Of a stretch of 7,800 nt of DNA, positions 1 through 6,680 are shown piece after piece. A model generated the notes under the pieces. It saw only the letters and a list, made by a program, of their open reading frames with translations, had not been told where the DNA came from and searched no databases. Origin of the DNA: Syntrophus sp. (in: bacteria) (GTDB lineage: Bacteria; Desulfobacterota; Syntrophia; Syntrophales; UBA8958); the NCBI GenBank assembly GCA_003451635.1, contig DMAT01000046.1, forward strand, positions 420 through 8,219, written 5' to 3'. The position numbers were made by a program, and so were the translations under genes. Position 1 is the stretch's first letter, and each line of letters begins with the position of its first letter.

Positions 1-1251
1 ATCCTTCTGGGGAAAATCATAGTAGCCGTGTTGCTTGTAATAGCGGTGATCGGACTGGAAGACAAAGCGCAGCATTCCCCATACCTCGTCACGAAAGATT
101 TTCATTCCCCCTATCCCCAAGAAGTCGATCGGATGGACATAGCCCTGGTGGGACAGATCGACGAGACGCTGGGCCAGATCACCGAGAAGCTCGTCCAGGC
201 AGAGCGAATCCGCCCCTTCATCCGTCACGATGCCGGCCAGATTGGCAAGCTGGAACTGGGCATAGGCGGAAAGGATCTCCTGAAGATTGGGGAGATGGGC
301 AAGGGGTCCGGAAATGAGGAAGGCAAGCTGCTTATCCTTCAGGGTCGGGGTATGGGTATTGAAAAATGACCGGTCAAAATACTGCTTCCACCGGGAAGAC
401 AGATAACGGTCCCGGATCTCGCCGGCAAAGACGATGATATCCGCCGTCTTGACCTTCTCATTGTAGAAATCGATATAGCCGTCCTTGCCCTGATACTGGC
501 AGACGTTATCGAGACCGCACTGGCAGCAGCCCAGACAGCCCCCTTTAATGTCGATGCCGGTGAGGCTGATCACTTCAATGTCATGAATAAAATTATCCCG
601 GAAGGCATTGATCATCTTCCCGAGATTGCCGTTTTCCTTTTCCTCGTCAACGAGAACCAGTATCTTTTTGTCCCCTGCCGTTATTGTCAGCTTTCCCGGT
701 CCCGGTTCATAAACAAAATCGCTGCTCACGATGGGCGGAAATTGCCTCACCGCCGGAACCTGCCTCTCCACGGACTTGAGAATATTGCCGGCAAACTGGA
801 CAAAGCGGGCCCTTTCCCTGCTCCGTACCAGATCGTACATCTCGGCGGAGTAGCCACCCAGATACTTCATCTCCAGATCGTCGCAGATCCCGTGGATGTA
901 ATTGTGGGCCGTGTGATCGAAGAAGTGGACCGAAGTCGAAAGGGAAACGGCGTACTTTTTCCGGAAGGCCTCTCCATTTTGCCTTTCCAAAATTAGCTCG
1001 ATGAAACGCTTATACTGGGAACAGACCAGGCAATAATACAGGGGGAAGCACCAGATAACCGCATCGGACAAGGCGATCTTGTCCACGATGTCCTGAAGGG
1101 CCCTGTCGTCCCGTTCCAGCTTCCTGATCTGGCGGGCCACATGAAAGATAATGTAGTCGTGATCGGGAAATGTCTTCTCCATGTACCGGACATATTGCAG
1201 GGTAACGCTGTCATCGCCTTTGGGGCTCCCGCTTAAAACTGTTATTTGCAC
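1..1251 (-). CDS. Tandem flavodoxin-fold NAD(P)H/FMN oxidoreductase with iron-sulfur flavoprotein cysteine motif (3' end cut by left edge)
   Basis: The frame opens at a GTG (1249-1251) and runs 417 codons without a stop to the window edge, so the C-terminus is missing. An AAAGGAG ribosome site 8 nt upstream fixes the start. Residues 3-12 (ITVLSGSPKG) look like the first strand and phosphate loop of an NADPH-dependent FMN reductase domain, which extends to about residue 165. A second Rossmann/flavodoxin-like domain starts near KKILVLVDEE (195-204). It carries C239, C242, C245 and C251, that is C-X2-C-X2-C-X5-C, the compact 4Fe-4S motif known from iron-sulfur flavoproteins (Isf); C243 is an extra cysteine inside it. 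Expected activity is electron transfer from a reduced carrier through FMN and a 4Fe-4S cluster in the cytoplasm; the physiological substrate is unknown. The first domain lacks such a cluster motif. It follows the hydrolase by only 13 nt, so the two are probably co-translated. The family assignment is good; the specific function is not known. Confidence 0.85.
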   Translation of the reverse strand, partial: MQITVLSGSPKGDDSVTLQYVRYMEKTFPDHDYIIFHVARQIRKLERDDRALQDIVDKIALSDAVIWCFPLYYCLVCSQYKRFIELILERQNGEAFRKKYAVSLSTSVHFFDHTAHNYIHGICDDLEMKYLGGYSAEMYDLVRSRERARFVQFAGNILKSVERQVPAVRQFPPIVSSDFVYEPGPGKLTITAGDKKILVLVDEEKENGNLGKMINAFRDNFIHDIEVISLTGIDIKGGCLGCCQCGLDNVCQYQGKDGYIDFYNEKVKTADIIVFAGEIRDRYLSSRWKQYFDRSFFNTHTPTLKDKQLAFLISGPLAHLPNLQEILSAYAQFQLANLAGIVTDEGADSLCLDELLGDLAQRLVDLSHQGYVHPIDFLGIGGMKIFRDEVWGMLRFVFQSDHRYYKQHGYYDFPQKD

Positions 1252-1259
1252 GATCTTTT

Positions 1260-1266
1260 CTCCTTT
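1260..1266 (-). promoter_or_regulatory. Ribosome binding site for the GTG-started flavoprotein
   Basis: The minus strand reads AAAGGAG, 8 nt before the GTG at 1251. It overlaps the TAA stop (1265-1267) of the hydrolase gene, so the ribosome ending on the hydrolase is placed directly on this site. This decides the non-ATG start of the flavoprotein. Confidence 0.75.
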
Positions 1267-2080
1267 AAACCATCAAACATGAGGGGGCAATAAAGTCCGC
1301 CATCGCCTGTATGACCACTTCCCGGGCCTGGAAATGGGGGATGTGCCCGCAATCGGGAATAATCAACCCCGATGATGGACCCGACACCTGCCGGGAAATG
1401 GCATCTACCTGGGCCGGTGTGCCGTAGGGATCATCCTTCCCCTGAATGGCCAGGACCGGGCAATTGACATCGGGGAGATAATTCTCAATATTCCATTCTC
1501 TGAAGGAAGGGGAAAGCCAGGTCTCAGACCATCTTTTGAAGACAAGATCTGTTTTGTCTCCGTGATATTTCGACAGACGCTCCCTCAGGCCGGTATCTTC
1601 ATAAACCCGCACGGCCTCGCGAATCCCCTCCAGAGTGACATCTTCCACAAAGACATGGGCGGCCTCAGTCACCAGGCAACATACCTTTTCCGGGTGCGCG
1701 GCGGCAAACATCAAGGCAATGGAACCGCCGTCGCTGTGACCTATGAGGATACATTTTTCGATCCCGAAATATCCCAGGACCTGAGGAAGACAAGTCAGGG
1801 CTTCTTCATGCAAATACCCGATATCACCGACCTTACCGCATGGTTCCGACTTGCCGTAACCCCAGCGGTCGAATACCAGGGCGGGCAGCTTCGTTATTTT
1901 GCAGAGGGACAGGGGAAAATCTTTCCACTGCCCGACGCTGCCCAGTCCTTCATGGAGAAAAACAAGATGAGGATATCCCTCCCTGCTGCATTCTCCGGTC
2001 TGAATCATCTCCCCGGCAAGTCGGCGTCCCGCCGCAGCGAAGGGAACGGGGTAATGGGTAAAGTCTTCCTCTTGTGTCAT
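1265..2080 (-). CDS. Alpha/beta-fold hydrolase
   Basis: This 271-residue protein has the complete alpha/beta hydrolase signature. The oxyanion segment is HEGLGS (43-48), DRWGYGKS (71-78) is the typical loop after strand 4, and GHSDGG (114-119) is the nucleophile elbow with Ser116. The acid is probably Asp217 in GKDDPYGTP and the base His246 in PDCGHIPHF. No signal peptide or membrane segment is seen, so it is cytoplasmic. The family covers C-C, ester and thioester hydrolases and peptidases (MhpC/COG0596-like), so the substrate cannot be read from the sequence. The ATG at 2080 is chosen because it has an AGGGGGA ribosome site 6 nt upstream and begins just before the conserved fold. The same frame is open up to an ATG at 2167, but that would overlap the upstream response regulator and adds an atypical 29-residue leader. 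Ten cysteines in 271 residues is high for this family and fits a cytoplasm kept reduced. It lies 52 nt after the phosphatase regulator and 13 nt before the flavoprotein. Confidence 0.88.
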   Translation of the reverse strand: MTQEEDFTHYPVPFAAAGRRLAGEMIQTGECSREGYPHLVFLHEGLGSVGQWKDFPLSLCKITKLPALVFDRWGYGKSEPCGKVGDIGYLHEEALTCLPQVLGYFGIEKCILIGHSDGGSIALMFAAAHPEKVCCLVTEAAHVFVEDVTLEGIREAVRVYEDTGLRERLSKYHGDKTDLVFKRWSETWLSPSFREWNIENYLPDVNCPVLAIQGKDDPYGTPAQVDAISRQVSGPSSGLIIPDCGHIPHFQAREVVIQAMADFIAPSCLMV

Positions 2081-2085
2081 AAACG

Positions 2086-2098
2086 TCCCCCTGGGGGA
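2086..2098 (-). promoter_or_regulatory. Ribosome binding site of the hydrolase embedded in a 13-nt palindrome
   Basis: The minus strand reads TCCCCCAGGGGGA ending 5 nt before the hydrolase ATG at 2080. The right arm is the likely Shine-Dalgarno sequence, and the left arm is its perfect complement apart from the central base. Folded as RNA it would be a short GC hairpin (four pairs with a loop of about five bases, as a one-base loop cannot close) that could mask the ribosome site. The 52-nt gap it sits in (2081-2132) has no convincing promoter or terminator. Confidence 0.4.
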
Positions 2099-2132
2099 TA
2101 CGATGTCTTTTTCAGGTGATAAACCGCTTCGG

Positions 2133-3311
2133 CTACAGAAGAGTGACCTTGAGCATGGAAAAATCATCTTCCAGGACGGGCTTGCCGCACATCTCCTGAA
2201 GAAACGCGTACAGGGACTCTATCTCCCGCCCCCCTGTCCCGGGCGTTTTGGCAAGATATGCTTCAAGTTCCTTTAAAGTCCACATGGCCCCGTCCAGGCG
2301 GTCAACTTCGTAGGCCCCATCGGAAAAGATATAGAGGCGGGCAGGTGCGGAGACATCGTCAATAACCGCTTCCTGATAAGCTACGCCTGGGAATCCGCCG
2401 ACAAAGACATTCTGCGTCATCAGGGACACCGGTTCCTTGTTGTCGGCAAAAAGGAGGGCCGGCGGATGACCGCCGCTGGCGTAGCGGAGGCGGTGGGTGC
2501 GGCAGTTATAAACGCCGTACCAGATTGTAAAGTAAAGATTGTTCTGTTTCTCCATGGGAAAGGCGTCGTTAAGGGCGGTCAGGACCTGTCGGGGGGACAG
2601 GAAATCCGTACCGGGCAGGGTCTGTGAGCGCAGGGCGTTGAAGGCCGATACCGACAGCAGGGCCGTCCCCACCCCATGACCGCAGACATCCAGGAGATAC
2701 ATGGCAAAGTGGTCCCCATCGATCCAGTGATAGCCAAGGCAGTCGCCGCCAAGCTCGGCGCTGGGGAAAAACCTCCATTCGGCGCTTACCGGCCCGGAGT
2801 TGATGGGCTCCGGCAATAGGGAGACGACATATTCCGCCGCCGAGGCCAGCTCCGCCGCCAGTGCCTGCCGGCTGGCAAGCAAGGCCGCATGCGCCTCGTT
2901 TCTCTGGAGGAGGTTTATATAGCCCGTTGAGTGATAGCGAATCCGAGCCACCAGTTCAATCCGGTCCGGGAGCTTGACGAGGTAGTCATTCGCCCCCAGG
3001 GCAAAGGATTCGGCCTTGGTTGTCGCCTCCTCCTTACTGGAAAGGACGATGAGGGGCACATCCTTTAGCTGGGGATGAACCCGGAAAAACTTGACCAGGG
3101 TCAGTCCGTCGATATCCGGCATGATCAGATCCTGGAGGATGATCGTGGGTTCAAATTCAATGGCCGTCTGGAGGGCCTTCGTTGGGTCCTGACAATACAG
3201 AAAGAGGATATCCTGCTCCGGTGCAAGCATACGCTCCACGGCGGCCGCAACAATCGCCTGATCGTCGACAAGCAGGACTTTGATCTGATGTTCCTTCATT
3301 GAAACCGACAT
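2133..3311 (-). CDS. WspR-like receiver fused to SpoIIE/RsbU-type PP2C serine phosphatase (response regulator output)
   Basis: This 392-residue two-domain response regulator is probably cytoplasmic. Residues about 8-128 are a CheY-like receiver with acidic pair D16/D17, phospho-acceptor D61 in LQDLIMPDIDG, switch S91/S92 and K113 in GANDYLVKLPD. The stretches VLLVDDQAIV and IELVARIRYHS are strongly WspR-like. A likely coiled-coil linker follows (about 135-163). Residues about 165-391 form a SpoIIE-family PP2C phosphatase. Metal ligands visible are D190 (ELGGD), D208 (LLDVCGHG), D331 (FSDG) and D383 (EDDFS), with GGHPP at 280-284. All expected acidic positions are present, so it should be active on phosphoserine or phosphothreonine, classically a STAS anti-anti-sigma protein. 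No such partner is in the window. The start is supported by AAGGA 6 nt upstream, and its ATG begins 1 nt after the cheB stop. It occupies the place where wspR sits in wsp operons, so the CheA encoded here is its probable phosphodonor. Confidence 0.92.
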   Translation of the reverse strand: MSVSMKEHQIKVLLVDDQAIVAAAVERMLAPEQDILFLYCQDPTKALQTAIEFEPTIILQDLIMPDIDGLTLVKFFRVHPQLKDVPLIVLSSKEEATTKAESFALGANDYLVKLPDRIELVARIRYHSTGYINLLQRNEAHAALLASRQALAAELASAAEYVVSLLPEPINSGPVSAEWRFFPSAELGGDCLGYHWIDGDHFAMYLLDVCGHGVGTALLSVSAFNALRSQTLPGTDFLSPRQVLTALNDAFPMEKQNNLYFTIWYGVYNCRTHRLRYASGGHPPALLFADNKEPVSLMTQNVFVGGFPGVAYQEAVIDDVSAPARLYIFSDGAYEVDRLDGAMWTLKELEAYLAKTPGTGGREIESLYAFLQEMCGKPVLEDDFSMLKVTLL

Positions 3312-3312
3312 A

Positions 3313-4329
3313 TTATTTCCTTCCCATATGTTTCATGATCGCCGGGGCGATTCTCTCCAGGGGCAGGATATCCATCGCCCCGCCCATTTCAACAGCGGCG
3401 GCCGGCATTCCATAGACGACGGAGGTTTTTTCATCCTGGGCAATCGTGTGCCAGCCCGCCTTCCGCAAGGCCGTAAGACCTGATGCGCCGTCTCGCCCCA
3501 TTCCGGTCAGGAGCGCGGCCATGTCTTGCCGCGGCCAATGCCTCGCCAGGCTTTCAAAAAATACGTCCACGGAGGGACGATAAGGATAATCCCGGGGCTC
3601 CTTGGTATAACGGAGGACAAGATCCGCATCGAGAATCAGATGATCGTTTGTGGAAGCGACAAGCACTGTATCGATCTTGGGACTCTCTCCCTCGCCGGCA
3701 AGGACCACTTTCAACCCACTCTGGCCGTTCAGCCATTCGGCAAGACCGCGGGAAAACTGTTCATCCACATGCTGGACGATGACAACTGCCGCCCCCAGGA
3801 CCTTGGGCAGAGCGGCCAGGATGATGCTCAACGCTTTGGGCCCCCCGGTGGATGCCCCGATTGCTACCAGCGGCGGGGGTAGCTCCGGATTTGTTGTTTT
3901 TCTTTTGAAGGGGGCTTTCACCCCGGTTTCCACCTTGCCGATGAGCTTGCCGATGGTGGCCAGCTTTTTTATGATGTCTGCCTCCCCATTCAGCTTCCCC
4001 GTAGATTTCTCCAGGAATACGCGTACAGCATCCAAGGCCCCCTGCCCCATAGCCTCGAACACCTTGGCGGCGTTGGCCTCCACCGAATCGGTCAAAAGCA
4101 GGATGGCGCATGGGCATGACTTCATGATGCCGTTTGTTATCCGACTGCCATCGAGGTGGGGTAATGCCAGGTCAAGAAGGAGGAGTTCCGGTTTTTCTTT
4201 TTGACATTTCCGCACCGCCTCGGGGCCATCCGCGGCAATCCAGATAATGTCGGAACCCCCAACGGCGGCCACGATTCGTTTGAGGGCATCCAGGGTACGG
4301 GCATCATGATGGGCAATGGCAAGGCGCAT
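3313..4329 (-). CDS. cheB: Chemotaxis-type protein-glutamate methylesterase CheB (WspF-like)
   Basis: The 338-residue product should remove methyl groups from, and possibly deamidate, glutamate sites on the cluster's chemoreceptor, opposing CheR. Residues 1-105 form a receiver with phospho-acceptor D53 (LLLLDLALP), T80 and the WspF-like segment VFEAMGQGALDAV (90-102). A lysine-rich linker of about 45 residues follows. The methylesterase domain begins near residue 150 and has the catalytic triad Ser160 (GASTGGP), His187 (VQHVDEQF) and Asp280 (TGMGRDGASG). The length is normal for CheB. The acidic pair that normally binds magnesium near the receiver N-terminus (DD in CheB, ND in WspF as recalled) is replaced by H7-H8 followed by D9. 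This may alter or weaken phosphorylation. The ATG lies 2 nt after the cheA stop with no strong ribosome site of its own, so translational coupling to cheA is likely. Confidence 0.95.
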   Translation of the reverse strand: MRLAIAHHDARTLDALKRIVAAVGGSDIIWIAADGPEAVRKCQKEKPELLLLDLALPHLDGSRITNGIMKSCPCAILLLTDSVEANAAKVFEAMGQGALDAVRVFLEKSTGKLNGEADIIKKLATIGKLIGKVETGVKAPFKRKTTNPELPPPLVAIGASTGGPKALSIILAALPKVLGAAVVIVQHVDEQFSRGLAEWLNGQSGLKVVLAGEGESPKIDTVLVASTNDHLILDADLVLRYTKEPRDYPYRPSVDVFFESLARHWPRQDMAALLTGMGRDGASGLTALRKAGWHTIAQDEKTSVVYGMPAAAVEMGGAMDILPLERIAPAIMKHMGRK

Positions 4330-4331
4330 GG

Positions 4332-6665
4332 TCAGGGGTTTCCTATCAGGTCTTTTACGGCGACCAGGAGAGTTTCATCATGGAAACTGCCTTTCGTCAA
4401 ATAATAATTGGCCCCTGCATCCAGGCCCCGCAAGCGATCTTCTTCAGAGTCCTTGTAAGACACGATCATCACGGGTAGGGAACGGAGACGGCTATGGTCC
4501 TTTACCTTCCTGACCAGCTCGATACCGTTCATCCTCGGCATGTCCACGTCGGAGATCAGCAGGTCAAAGCCCGCCGTCTGCAGGGCGTTCCAGCCATCCA
4601 TCCCATCAACGGCAACGGTAACGTGATAACCTTCTTTCTCCAGAAGCTTACGTTCGACCTCCCGGACCGTCAGGGAATCATCCACCACGAGAATACGTTT
4701 TTTTTCGGTAATGCTATATTTTTCCCCCGCACCAATCTTTCCCGGCTTTCCCTGGCTAAGGAGCTGGTGGATGGAGCGGACCAGATCATCGGCGTCAAGG
4801 ATCAGCGCCGGGGAGCCATCCTGTAACACAGCGGCCGCATGGATGTTGGGCGTTTTTCCCAGCCGGGGATCGAGGGGACGGACAACAACGGTCTCCTCGC
4901 CGCGAAAACGGTCCACCACAAGACCATAACGGTTCAGGCGGTCACTTATGACCACAATGTGAATCACCCTTCCCCCCTCTTCCGCGGGGGGAAGTTGAAA
5001 AAGCTGCCGACAGGTAACAATCCCGACATGCTCGCCGTCGGAGGCGCAAAACTGACGATCTTCCAGGACCTGCAAATCATCGCGGGATACCCGCAGCAAC
5101 CGGTCGATCCGGGACAGCGGCAGTGCATAGGGCTCTCCGTCAACCTCGACAATCAGGGTGCGCAAGACGGAAAGGGTCAGGGGAAGCTGGAGGATAAAGG
5201 TAGTTCGTCTGTCTTTTTCCGAATCGACGCGAACCAGTCCCCCCACCTCGTGGGCCATGGAAAAAACGACATCGAGACCGACGCCCCGCCCTGAAATCTC
5301 CGTAACCTGAGGGGAAGTGGTAAAGCCGGGGAGAAAAAGAAACTCATGAAGCTCCGTTCTGGTCAGGCCTGCGGCCATTTCTTTCGTAACCAGACCTTTC
5401 TCCACAATTTTTCTTCTGATGTTTTCCGGATCCATACCCCGGCCATCGTCACTTACCGAGACATTCAGCATCCCGGCGACATGGCGCGTTTCGAGGGTGA
5501 CAAGACCTTCTTCCGCCTTACCGGCAGCCTTTCGCTCTTCCGGGATTTCCAGTCCATGATCTACGGCGTTGCGCAAGAGATGGGAAAGGGGGGCTTCGAT
5601 TTTTTCCAGGATGTCCCGATCCACCGGAGTCGCCTCCCCCAGGATCTGGAAGCGGACCTTCTTGCCCAGCTCCTGGGCAAGGTCCCGCACCATGCGGGAG
5701 AAACCGTGCAAGCCTTCGGAAAATGGGACCATCCGGCTGCCGACAGTCTCGCCGTAGAGGCGATGGGCAAGGTGCTCAAGACGACGGGAATACCGCTCAT
5801 AGTTGACCATCTGCTCGGCTATGGCGTCCTGCATCCGGTCGATCAGGGCGCCGAAGGCCTGGGCGGCAGCCTCATCTTCCTCCCCGTCGGCAGCGGCTGG
5901 GGAAAGGGGGACAGATTTTAAATATTTCCCCCCCATTCTGTCCCATTCATCTCGGATTTCCCGGGTGCCGTTTTTCATTTTCAGCAGGGATCTGTTAAAG
6001 GAACCGGCAGACTGGGTCTGGACAAGCAATTCCCCCGCCAGGCCCATCAGCCTGTCCATATTTTCAGACATGACCCGAACCAGCACTGCTTCCGTTTTCC
6101 GTTGGTCCGTGGCCCTTTTTTGCCTGATTGCCGTCCCCGTCGCCTCCGCCCCAAGACAGACAGGAACCGGAGTTTCACTTTCCGACGCCCGAACCAACGC
6201 TGTGGTTTCCGGCGCTGCGACACTCACCGGAGGTGGACTTATTTCACTCGCGGTCTGAGAAAGAAGACCGGCGGCAAGGCTGTTTCCGAGGGTCTGGGCA
6301 AGGTCTTCAATTGCCTGGCGCCGATCATTTAATTCCCGAGGAAGGGAGGCCGTCTCGACTTGAGCCAGGGCCTGGAATATGTCGTTTCCTTTGAGGAGGA
6401 GGTCAATATGTCCGGATGCGAGGTGCATCTTGTCATGTTGGGCTGCGGAAAGAATATCTTCCATGGCATGGGCCAGGTACACCGCCACCGGAAGTCCGAC
6501 GATCCGGGCTGCCCCCTTGATGGAATGAGCCGCCCGCATGAGGGGCTCTATCTTTTCCGGAGCGGGATCAGACTCCACCCCCACCAGGCCCGCCTCCAGA
6601 ACCCGGGTGTTGTTTTCCAGTTCAATCCGGAAGAGATCAAGCATCATCGGGACGATATTTTCCAT
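4332..6665 (-). CDS. cheA: Hybrid chemosensory histidine kinase CheA with C-terminal receiver (WspE-like)
   Basis: The 777-residue kinase is the core of the signalling array. Its domains in order are an HPt domain (1-105) with phosphorylated His47 in MRAAHSIKGA, a variable Pro/Ala/Thr-rich linker (about 130-190), a dimerisation region (about 190-330), an ATPase with N box HLLRNAVDHGLE (362-373), G1 DDGRGMD (406-412) and G2 GRGVGLD (459-465), a CheW-like regulatory domain (about 500-635), and a receiver (657-777) with D662/D663, phospho-acceptor D706 in ISDVDMP, and K758. There is no recognisable P2 domain, as in WspE. His47 should pass phosphate to CheB, to the phosphatase regulator and to the internal receiver, which may act as a phosphate sink. 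The ATG at 6665 is preferred over an upstream ATG at 6719, because AAAGGGG lies 8 nt before it and the homologous N-terminus starts there; the longer form would overlap cheW. An in-frame REP-like inverted repeat encodes residues around 241-253, in an acidic/alanine-rich part of the dimerisation region. Confidence 0.95.
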   Translation of the reverse strand: MENIVPMMLDLFRIELENNTRVLEAGLVGVESDPAPEKIEPLMRAAHSIKGAARIVGLPVAVYLAHAMEDILSAAQHDKMHLASGHIDLLLKGNDIFQALAQVETASLPRELNDRRQAIEDLAQTLGNSLAAGLLSQTASEISPPPVSVAAPETTALVRASESETPVPVCLGAEATGTAIRQKRATDQRKTEAVLVRVMSENMDRLMGLAGELLVQTQSAGSFNRSLLKMKNGTREIRDEWDRMGGKYLKSVPLSPAAADGEEDEAAAQAFGALIDRMQDAIAEQMVNYERYSRRLEHLAHRLYGETVGSRMVPFSEGLHGFSRMVRDLAQELGKKVRFQILGEATPVDRDILEKIEAPLSHLLRNAVDHGLEIPEERKAAGKAEEGLVTLETRHVAGMLNVSVSDDGRGMDPENIRRKIVEKGLVTKEMAAGLTRTELHEFLFLPGFTTSPQVTEISGRGVGLDVVFSMAHEVGGLVRVDSEKDRRTTFILQLPLTLSVLRTLIVEVDGEPYALPLSRIDRLLRVSRDDLQVLEDRQFCASDGEHVGIVTCRQLFQLPPAEEGGRVIHIVVISDRLNRYGLVVDRFRGEETVVVRPLDPRLGKTPNIHAAAVLQDGSPALILDADDLVRSIHQLLSQGKPGKIGAGEKYSITEKKRILVVDDSLTVREVERKLLEKEGYHVTVAVDGMDGWNALQTAGFDLLISDVDMPRMNGIELVRKVKDHSRLRSLPVMIVSYKDSEEDRLRGLDAGANYYLTKGSFHDETLLVAVKDLIGNP
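4969..4994. repeat. Perfect 9-bp inverted repeat inside cheA
   Basis: CTTCCCCCC (4969-4977) and GGGGGGAAG (4986-4994) are exact reverse complements separated by 8 nt. The segment codes for L558-P-P-A-E-E-G-G-R566 in the CheW-like domain of CheA. It could form a very stable hairpin in the cheA message. It is not followed by a T-run on the minus strand, so it is not a standard terminator, and it may simply reflect codon choice for proline and glycine. Confidence 0.45.
5908..5944. repeat. REP-like inverted repeat (GGGACAGA ... TCTGTCCC) within cheA
   Basis: GGGACAGA (5908-5915) and TCTGTCCC (5937-5944) are perfect 8-bp inverted arms around a 21-nt spacer that holds a run of seven C and the small palindrome AAATATTT. 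On the plus strand the left part reads GGGAAAG directly followed by GGGGACAGATTTTA, which resembles a dispersed GGGGACAGATTT-type repeat I recall from many proteobacterial genomes. On the minus strand the arms encode W241-D-R243 and S251-V-P253 of CheA without breaking the frame. The inverted repeat is seen directly; calling it REP-like is inference from memory. Confidence 0.5.
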
Positions 6666-6673
6666 TCCCAGAT

Positions 6674-6680
6674 CCCCTTT
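6674..6680 (-). promoter_or_regulatory. Ribosome binding site selecting the cheA start
   Basis: The minus strand reads AAAGGGG, 8 nt upstream of the ATG at 6665, and overlaps the TAA stop (6679-6681) of cheW. It is the strongest ribosome site near this junction and supports the 777-residue form of CheA over the longer reading from 6719. Confidence 0.7.

Noticed and set aside
241..310. Apparent frameshift in the flavoprotein gene near codon 330
   Set aside because: It came from a miscounted run of C in my first reading. With the correct four C the frame continues to the edge without a stop.
993..1214. Short ATG-started minus-strand frame
   Set aside because: It is out of frame with the GTG-started flavoprotein, whose 417-codon open frame, ribosome site and domain motifs explain this DNA.
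1562..2119. Long plus-strand open frame opposite the hydrolase
   Set aside because: The minus-strand frame carries the full alpha/beta hydrolase motifs. The plus-strand translation shows no recognisable fold and simply mirrors its codon pattern.
2118..2136. Possible transcription terminator after the phosphatase regulator
   Set aside because: The minus strand has AGCCG-AAG-CGGTT followed by only three T. The stem is five pairs including one wobble, which is too weak to call a terminator.
2133..3311. Naming the output regulator WspR
   Set aside because: The receiver is WspR-like, but there is no GGDEF domain; the C-terminal half is a PP2C phosphatase, so the symbol would mislead.
5346..5921. 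Plus-strand open frame of about 190 codons opposite cheA (similar cases at 3650-4204 opposite cheB and 6360-6848 opposite cheA/cheW)
   Set aside because: Each lies entirely opposite strongly conserved domains, has no family resemblance, and is expected from GC-rich codon use on the coding strand.
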